From Planctomycetota bacterium (GTDB taxonomy: Bacteria; Planctomycetota; Planctomycetia; Pirellulales; UBA1268), in assembly GCA_014238855.1 (NCBI GenBank), contig JABAAH010000023.1, positions 1-39,121 of the forward strand: a DNA stretch of 39,121 bases. Reading direction: 5' to 3'. Of the stretch, positions 34,162 to 39,121 are shown one piece after another. The first letter of the stretch is position 1. The number at the start of each line of letters is the position of its first letter. The position numbers and the translations under genes are program-made. The notes under the pieces are model-generated. The model worked only from the letters and a program-made list of their open reading frames with translations. It searched no databases and was not told the origin of the DNA.

Positions 34162-35424
34162 ATGCCACCTCGTCGCATTGATCCCATAGCTGCCCGTGCA
34201 TTCGCTGTTGAAGTTATTGAAAAACTTCGTCAGGGAGGACATGAAGCAGTGTGGGCTGGCGGATGTGTTCGTGATCAGTTGTTGGATCGAGTCCCTTTGG
34301 ATTATGACGTTGCAACGGCTGCTCGGCCGGACGCCGTAAGAAATATTTTTGGCCGAAGAAATACAATCGCTATAGGTGCTGCTTTTGGTGTTATTACCGT
34401 GGTTGGATCGAAGGACACAGGGAATGTTGAAGTTGCAACGTTCCGGTCTGATGCAGAGTATATCGATGGACGCCATCCTGTAGGAGTTACTTTTTGCGGA
34501 GCGCGGGAAGATGCTCTACGTCGTGATTTTACAATCAATGGACTTTTCTTTGATCCGACTACGGGGAGTGTCATTGATTACGTGGGAGGGCAGAACGACT
34601 TGAATGAGGGAGTTGTTCGTGCAATTGGTGACCCAATCATGAGATTTGAGGAGGATCATCTCCGCATCTTGCGAGCTATTCGATTCTCAGCCAACTTTGA
34701 ATTCCCAATAGAACCTGAGACTCGGAAGGCCATCGTGGTAATGGCTGGGAAGGTTGAATCGGTGAGTCCAGAACGATTGGCCGCAGAACTTCGGCTGATG
34801 TTTTCCCGTCATGGGCGAGGTGAAGCGTTGCGGCTCCTGGTGAGCATGAATCTCATTGGTCCATTATTCGGTAAGCGTTTCAAAAGAACCGAATCGTTCT
34901 TGTCTTCAACATCAGACACGCTCGATGCCATGGAGGAACCCAATATATCGTCGGCGATTGCAGTCCTTTGTTACGAGAAGCCTCGACTAGCTGCTGATAT
35001 TTGTAATCACCTCCGATTATCAAACCATGAACGAAAACTTACGGTGTGGTTAATCGAAGCAGTCATGGTTCTTGGTTCAGTTTCTTTTTCGACACAGCAG
35101 GCAAATATTCCTTGGTCGGTTCTCCAGCCATGGCTTGCTCATGAATGGCGATTTCAGCTGATTGATGTGATGAAATCCCTCGCCGTGATCAGTTTGTTTT
35201 CAACAGAAAATGTGGATTGGGTAAGGGAGCAGGTCCACCGTGATGATGCTGATCTGAACCCGCCCCAGTTGCTCCGTGGAAATGACTTAATGCAACTTGG
35301 AGTTCCATCTGGTCCAGCCGTTGGGAAACTTTTGGGTCACTTGCGCAATTTGCAATTAGATGGAAAAGTCACATCGCGTGAGTTGGCTATCAAGTGGGTC
35401 GAGCAACAATGTGCCTCTGATTAA
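34162..35424 (+). CDS. CCA tRNA nucleotidyltransferase / poly(A) polymerase family protein
   Basis: 420 aa. Class II nucleotidyltransferase head: GGCVRD (33-38) with the paired Gly, then the metal-binding DYD (47-49), and RRDFTINGLFFDP. It continues with FEEDHLRILRAIRF, the shared signature of CCA-adding enzymes and PcnB. The C-terminal half is helical, with no clear HD phosphohydrolase motif. It probably adds or repairs the 3' CCA of tRNAs; poly(A) addition cannot be excluded, since these two activities are not separable by eye. GAAAGG lies 12-13 nt upstream of the start. It is convergent with scpB (24-nt gap). Confidence 0.88.
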   Translation: MPPRRIDPIAARAFAVEVIEKLRQGGHEAVWAGGCVRDQLLDRVPLDYDVATAARPDAVRNIFGRRNTIAIGAAFGVITVVGSKDTGNVEVATFRSDAEYIDGRHPVGVTFCGAREDALRRDFTINGLFFDPTTGSVIDYVGGQNDLNEGVVRAIGDPIMRFEEDHLRILRAIRFSANFEFPIEPETRKAIVVMAGKVESVSPERLAAELRLMFSRHGRGEALRLLVSMNLIGPLFGKRFKRTESFLSSTSDTLDAMEEPNISSAIAVLCYEKPRLAADICNHLRLSNHERKLTVWLIEAVMVLGSVSFSTQQANIPWSVLQPWLAHEWRFQLIDVMKSLAVISLFSTENVDWVREQVHRDDADLNPPQLLRGNDLMQLGVPSGPAVGKLLGHLRNLQLDGKVTSRELAIKWVEQQCASD

Positions 35425-35448
35425 TCGAATAGCTTTCCAATCGCCTGC

Positions 35449-36213
35449 TTACCGAGGTGGCTCACGTGGGTCCGGTAGATCAGAAATGGAACGTAGTTGA
35501 AACACTTCCAAGAATCGTGATGTTGTTTGATAGCACGGAAGATCTTCACACATCTCGTCGTTGTTGCTCGGAAGTTTGACAAGTTCAAGTAAACCACGCC
35601 GCACAAGTTGTCGCAGGACAGCCGGACTTGTATCACATCCGAGTTTAGATAAATCCTCTCGCGCTACCGGCTGGTTCCAGGCAACAACAGCAAGTGCGTC
35701 TAGTGCTCCCGCATCAAGTCGCACCCGACGTGTCTTGGCCTCTAGGATCGCACCGTATTGTCGGTATTCTTCACGAAGTCGAAGAATCCAACCCGACCCT
35801 TCAGATACAACTTCATAGGGGCAGCCATTCACCTCATAGAAGCGAGAAAGTTCTTGTGCGAACTCATCAATTTCGACAGATCGAACGCCCCGCATTAATT
35901 TGGAAACCCGTTGACTCGATAGTGGCTTGCCCCCTGGCAAGCCGACAAACAAGAGTGCCTCAAGTATCGATCGTGGATTTACACGGCACGCGGAAGCATG
36001 CGAGGCTCCGGAGTTTCCTATATCGTCAAGGTCAGGGGAAGTGTCAATTTCAACAACTTCTTGTGTGCCTTTTGGTGGGGACTCATATGGGTCTTGTTCT
36101 CCCATCATGGCTGCAAATGCCTGCGCTAGTCGATCAATCGATAAGCCACCTTCAGCTGGAGGCCCGTCAAACCCACCCGATGGTTTCTCTGCCTTCCTTG
36201 GCTCAGTTGTCAC
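35449..36213 (-). CDS. scpB: Segregation and condensation protein B
   Basis: 254 aa from GTG 36213, with AGGAA upstream. The first 70 residues are acidic, Pro/Gly-rich and probably disordered. The winged-helix ScpB core follows: PRSILEALLFVG and PLSSQRVSKLM, then GWILRLREEY, LDALAVVAWNQPVAREDL and VLRQLVRRGLLEL; it ends FLEVFQLRSISDLPDP. With SMC and ScpA it forms the condensin-like complex that organises the chromosome. No scpA is adjacent. The long N-terminal extension is unlike most ScpB proteins. The four 16-bp repeats lie directly upstream of its start. Confidence 0.86.
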   Translation of the reverse strand: MTTEPRKAEKPSGGFDGPPAEGGLSIDRLAQAFAAMMGEQDPYESPPKGTQEVVEIDTSPDLDDIGNSGASHASACRVNPRSILEALLFVGLPGGKPLSSQRVSKLMRGVRSVEIDEFAQELSRFYEVNGCPYEVVSEGSGWILRLREEYRQYGAILEAKTRRVRLDAGALDALAVVAWNQPVAREDLSKLGCDTSPAVLRQLVRRGLLELVKLPSNNDEMCEDLPCYQTTSRFLEVFQLRSISDLPDPREPPR

Positions 36214-36246
36214 GGGTCAAATTCCTGTTCTTTTTACCGCTTCATT

Positions 36247-36310
36247 CACAAATGCCAGAGTCCACAAATGCCAGAGTCCACAAATGCCAGAGTCCGCAAA
36301 TGCCAGAGTC
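36247..36310. repeat. Four tandem 16-bp repeats upstream of scpB
   Basis: The unit CACAAATGCCAGAGTC occurs at 36247-36262, 36263-36278 and 36279-36294. A fourth copy with one change (CGC for CAC) is at 36295-36310. The array fills most of the 121-bp gap between scpB and the epimerase gene. Sixteen is not a multiple of three and the array is outside coding sequence. It may be a variable-number repeat in the scpB leader. Confidence 0.85.
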
Positions 36311-36334
36311 AATTCTCAGTAAGAGAGCGTAGAG

Positions 36335-37186
36335 TTACTTCCAGCGTTTGTCGACATTGGTTTTCATGAAGGCTAGTGCATCACGAGCGAGTTGGTCTTC
36401 CGTTGAATACATTTTTCGCCAAATTTTTGTCGCGGCAACAATTGCTGGCAGTGCTAGCCCGAATGCTTCAACGACCATCCAGCCATCCCAGTTGGTTTTT
36501 TTAATTGCATCAAACGTTTCATTCCATGCAACATGCCCTTGGCCTGGAGTGCTTCGATCATTTTCTGAAATATGAACAAGTTTTGTCCAAGGCATTGCCG
36601 CATCGATAGCGTCTGACAGGTTTTTTTCCTCAATATTAGCGTGAAAAGTATCGTACATCATCCTTACATTTGGATGATCAACTTCACCAAGGAAAGAAAC
36701 CGTCTGTGCAACACTTGTGAGAAAATAGTTTTCGAATCGATTGAGGTACTCAACAACAATTGTGACATCTGCAGTTGCGGCGTATTCTGCAGCCTGTCGC
36801 ATTGTTTCAGCACCCCACTTGATCTCATCCGCTGTTGGTCCGCATCCAGAGAACTCACCAAGAGCTGAGTGAGTTGGGCCAGCCAAGAGCTTGACTCCTG
36901 CAGCATGGCAGCAGTCAATGGTTTTCTTCATTGCATCAACTGCTGCAGTTCGAACACTGGCGTCAGGGCTAATCGGATTATCCTCTGCACCGCGAATGGT
37001 GACCGCAGTTCTTTCCAGGCCAATGGCGTCGAGCTTTTTTCCCCAGTCTGCATAGAGTTCTTTATTTGGGTTAAACAGCGGCATTTCAACGCCGTCATAC
37101 CCCATGTCCTTGAGTGTCTCAACCACGGGAATGAGACCATCATGCATTGAATCAGTCCAGAGAAGCAGGTTAATTCCATATTTCAT
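36335..37186 (-). CDS. Ketose 3-epimerase-like TIM-barrel sugar isomerase/epimerase
   Basis: 283 aa, AP-endonuclease-2-type TIM barrel with no signal. The metal ligands of the D-tagatose/D-psicose 3-epimerase group are all visible: E146 (VVEYLNRFENY), D179 (MMYDTFHANIEE), H205 (VHISENDR) and E240 (VVEAFG). NRFENYFL and GQGHVAW are close to the epimerase pattern. It probably epimerises a ketose, or a related sugar, at C3; hydroxypyruvate isomerase or inosose-type activities remain possible. No clear ribosome-binding site is present before ATG 37186. It lies on the same strand upstream of scpB, after the repeat array. The neighbouring methyltransferase is unrelated. Confidence 0.82.
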   Translation of the reverse strand: MKYGINLLLWTDSMHDGLIPVVETLKDMGYDGVEMPLFNPNKELYADWGKKLDAIGLERTAVTIRGAEDNPISPDASVRTAAVDAMKKTIDCCHAAGVKLLAGPTHSALGEFSGCGPTADEIKWGAETMRQAAEYAATADVTIVVEYLNRFENYFLTSVAQTVSFLGEVDHPNVRMMYDTFHANIEEKNLSDAIDAAMPWTKLVHISENDRSTPGQGHVAWNETFDAIKKTNWDGWMVVEAFGLALPAIVAATKIWRKMYSTEDQLARDALAFMKTNVDKRWK

Positions 37187-37296
37187 AATAAAGTACTTTT
37201 GCTGAAGGAGGCGTATCCTGAATTTCAGAGCGAGTCATTTCTGTCTCATTCGACACCGTTCGCTGCAAGAAGGCAAGTGTGAATGGAAAGAGCATA

Positions 37297-38238
37297 TCAT
37301 GAAGTACTTGGGCGATTACGAGTTGGTTTTACAAGTCGTTTTCCCTGTCTGGTCGTCGGCACACTTTTAAGTGGTTCCGGGGAACCATCGAGTGATTGTC
37401 CATTCACTACCGACGCCAAGCGCTTACGAATCTGTACAACATAATCAGAGGACAGTTCAAATCCGAGGTATGAACGGTTAAGTTTTTTTGCGACAGCCAG
37501 TGTTGTACCGCTTCCAGCAAACGGATCGATGACGAGATCACCAGGGTTGCTCGATGACCGAATGACTCGCCCAAGTAATTGCTCAGGCATCTGGCATCCA
37601 TGCCAACCGGAACGTTCCTTGAATGTTCCACAGACACGTGGAAAGTACCACGTGTCTTCCTCAGCAGTGAAACCACTTGGGAGGTCTTGTGGTCGTAGAA
37701 TCCATGTGTCATCCGGAAGCCGTCCTTTTGGATTCGCTCTTCGGTCACCGTAAACTAATTCCCGCGCCGACGGTACTCGGATGGCATCGGCATTAAAGGT
37801 GAATGATTTTGGATTGCAGACAAAGTGAAATAAGTGAGCATGAGAGCGGTTGAATTTCTGCTGACAATTCACGCCGAATGTGTAATACCAGACGACCCAG
37901 CTTCGGCATACAAAACCAAGTTCTCTCGTGGCAATCACCTTGAGTTCAGCTGCATATTCATCACCAATGGCAAGCCAGAATGTTCCGTCAGGACGAAGAA
38001 CACGCCGGATTTCACTCATCCAGCGTTTTGACCATTCAAGATAATCGTCACTCGTCCGATGGTCGTTATATGTGTCGTAGGCGTAGCCAATATTAAAGGG
38101 AGGATCGGCAAATGCGAGAGGAATGCTGTCAGACGTAATCCTGCTTAATAGGTCAAGACAGTCGCCTTCTCGAACGCGGCTTGGTGTCCGCCGAGTAGAT
38201 GCTTGCGGCCTTAGCTTCTTTAGTTTTTTAGTCGGCAT
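37297..38238 (-). CDS. Beta-class DNA methyltransferase (N6-adenine or N4-cytosine), orphan
   Basis: 313 aa. Motif IV DPPF (45-48, [12 protein letters not shown]) comes first and the AdoMet motif [10 protein letters not shown] (238-246) second, an order that defines the beta class. YLGFEL and RKRL close the domain. The target recognition region is about 115-215. The N- and C-terminal tails are basic. DPPF does not decide between adenine and cytosine. No restriction endonuclease, specificity subunit or mobile element is next to it. A solitary methyltransferase of this kind may regulate replication or expression (as CcrM does). No ribosome-binding site is evident. Confidence 0.88.
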   Translation of the reverse strand: MPTKKLKKLRPQASTRRTPSRVREGDCLDLLSRITSDSIPLAFADPPFNIGYAYDTYNDHRTSDDYLEWSKRWMSEIRRVLRPDGTFWLAIGDEYAAELKVIATRELGFVCRSWVVWYYTFGVNCQQKFNRSHAHLFHFVCNPKSFTFNADAIRVPSARELVYGDRRANPKGRLPDDTWILRPQDLPSGFTAEEDTWYFPRVCGTFKERSGWHGCQMPEQLLGRVIRSSSNPGDLVIDPFAGSGTTLAVAKKLNRSYLGFELSSDYVVQIRKRLASVVNGQSLDGSPEPLKSVPTTRQGKRLVKPTRNRPSTS

Positions 38239-38338
38239 AGATCAGGAATGTACGTGTCGCACGGCGTGTCGTCTACGCACGCAGGTGTCGTCGCCGTTTC
38301 ATCACTCATTAAATTATTAGTAGGCTTTCGCTGCTTTC

Positions 38339-39121
38339 TCAGTCACCTATCCATCTCATTATGCGTTCGATAGTAGGCAGCCGATATTTATCAATCAGTA
38401 TGAATAGTGGAATGGAAAGTATGCAGAAAAAAATTGCAAGCGATGTTGAAATAGTAACTGGCAAAAATTTTTGCCAGTGTGCAGTCGGTTCACCAGTTGT
38501 CATAAGTCCGTAAACCCAAAGTGGCCAAAGATGAACCATGTGGTGAAGGAGATAGAGAGAAAGTGAATGCTTGCTGATAATACGGCACCACTGCGCGGCG
38601 GCCCTCGTGATCACAGAGCTGTGCTCTTCTTTCCAGTTTTTGTCAATGATTGTATTGAGTGCCAAAAGGCTGAAGAGAGCCATCCCAATCACACCAAGGA
38701 GGTAGCTGCTTGAAGCAGGAAACATTGTCCATCGATAAATCAGAGGAGGCAAAAAAATGAGTCTCTGTAATGCAAATGATGCAATAGCGCAGCCGACGCT
38801 TACATACCCCACCATAAGGAATCGAGACTGCCTTTGGCCATGAGGAATATTGCTTGACGGCGTGAAGAGTGTGGGTGCAATAACAAAGCCAGTTATAGGA
38901 AGAATAATCCATGGGAAAAGTGGGAAATATCCGGTGACGAGGTATCCGGTAACCAGATCAGAAAGTGTGAGATCGTACTCGAAATACCCATTGATCCAAA
39001 AAGCATAGTAGTCACTGAGGGCCTGAAGTGGTGGGCTCAATATGGCAACAAGGAGAATGCCAGTGAGTAAAACTTCGGTAGGTAATTTGCGGATGAGATT
39101 CAGGATAATGAGTGCAGAACC
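38339..39121 (-). CDS. Multi-pass membrane acyltransferase-like protein (DUF1624/HGSNAT-like), N-terminus cut by window edge
   Basis: About 260 residues are visible; the frame is open to the window edge without a start. The track-visible start at 39040 is TTG and is not convincing. The protein has about seven hydrophobic helices. PLFPWIILPITGF, then ISKHSLSLYLLHHMVHL, recall heparan-alpha-glucosaminide N-acetyltransferase-like (DUF1624) and DUF418 membrane proteins, which modify cell-envelope glycans. The catalytic N-terminal helix, usually carrying R.DxxRG, is outside the window. The assignment is by pattern only. Confidence 0.6.
   Translation of the reverse strand, partial: GSALIILNLIRKLPTEVLLTGILLVAILSPPLQALSDYYAFWINGYFEYDLTLSDLVTGYLVTGYFPLFPWIILPITGFVIAPTLFTPSSNIPHGQRQSRFLMVGYVSVGCAIASFALQRLIFLPPLIYRWTMFPASSSYLLGVIGMALFSLLALNTIIDKNWKEEHSSVITRAAAQWCRIISKHSLSLYLLHHMVHLWPLWVYGLMTTGEPTAHWQKFLPVTISTSLAIFFCILSIPLFILIDKYRLPTIERIMRWIGD

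Noticed and set aside
36247-36310. CRISPR array
   Set aside because: The 16-bp units are contiguous with no spacers and no cas genes are near.

Overview
The window looks like chromosomal DNA of a planctomycete, probably a marine Pirellulales-type bacterium. The case rests on gene families that are typical of, or restricted to, that phylum. These are a Tat-exported DUF1501 protein, a PSCyt2/PSD1 (DUF1549/DUF1553) protein, a PSCyt1-WD40 fusion, a Tat-exported Gfo/Idh/MocA oxidoreductase and a very long signal-peptide-bearing secretin. Base composition looks even and no transposase, integrase, phage gene, tRNA, rRNA or CRISPR array was seen. Both end genes run off the window.

Layout. (1) 1-4600, minus strand: the C-terminally truncated secretin and a PAS/GAF/receiver protein without a kinase domain. 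(2) 4892-8642, plus: sdhCAB, a complete Bacillus-type succinate dehydrogenase (di-heme membrane anchor, flavoprotein, iron-sulfur protein), preceded by an 18-bp palindrome. (3) 8991-11162, plus: a DEAD-box RNA helicase and a divergent uracil-DNA-glycosylase-fold protein. (4) 11196-14574: two different alpha-D-phosphohexomutases transcribed divergently (an archaeal-type GlmM and a long PGM-type enzyme). The 3' end of glmM forms a perfect 16-bp-arm inverted repeat. (5) 14676-16476: UvrC without the usual C-terminal HhH domain, then a small SpoIIAA/STAS-like protein on the minus strand. (6) 16706-25308, plus: a four-gene exported cluster (DUF1501, PPC-domain protein, PSCyt2/PSD1, PSCyt1-WD40-coiled coil), preceded by tandem 16-bp repeats. 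(7) 25462-27067, minus: single-pass membrane coiled-coil proteins that I cannot assign. Two of these ORFs look like the halves of one broken paralogue of the third. (8) 27292-29858: an MnmE-like GTPase without the C-terminal Cys motif, overlapping tail to tail with der. (9) 29897-34054, minus: mtnA, alanine dehydrogenase, Gfo/Idh/MocA oxidoreductase and a single-domain rhodanese. (10) 34162-39121: CCA-adding/poly(A)-polymerase-family nucleotidyltransferase, scpB, a four-copy 16-bp tandem repeat, a ketose 3-epimerase-like TIM barrel, an orphan beta-class DNA methyltransferase and a truncated multi-pass membrane acyltransferase-like protein.

How the genes work together. sdhCAB is a self-contained respiratory/TCA module. 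The four-gene exported cluster is the most distinctive block and probably makes a periplasmic or surface heme-protein assembly of unknown substrate; its last two genes carry c-type heme motifs. Most other genes are single housekeeping functions (DNA repair, ribosome assembly, methionine salvage, chromosome segregation, tRNA maturation) in short transcription units. The less understood parts are the membrane coiled-coil trio, the MnmE-like GTPase and the unusual repeats in intergenic DNA.
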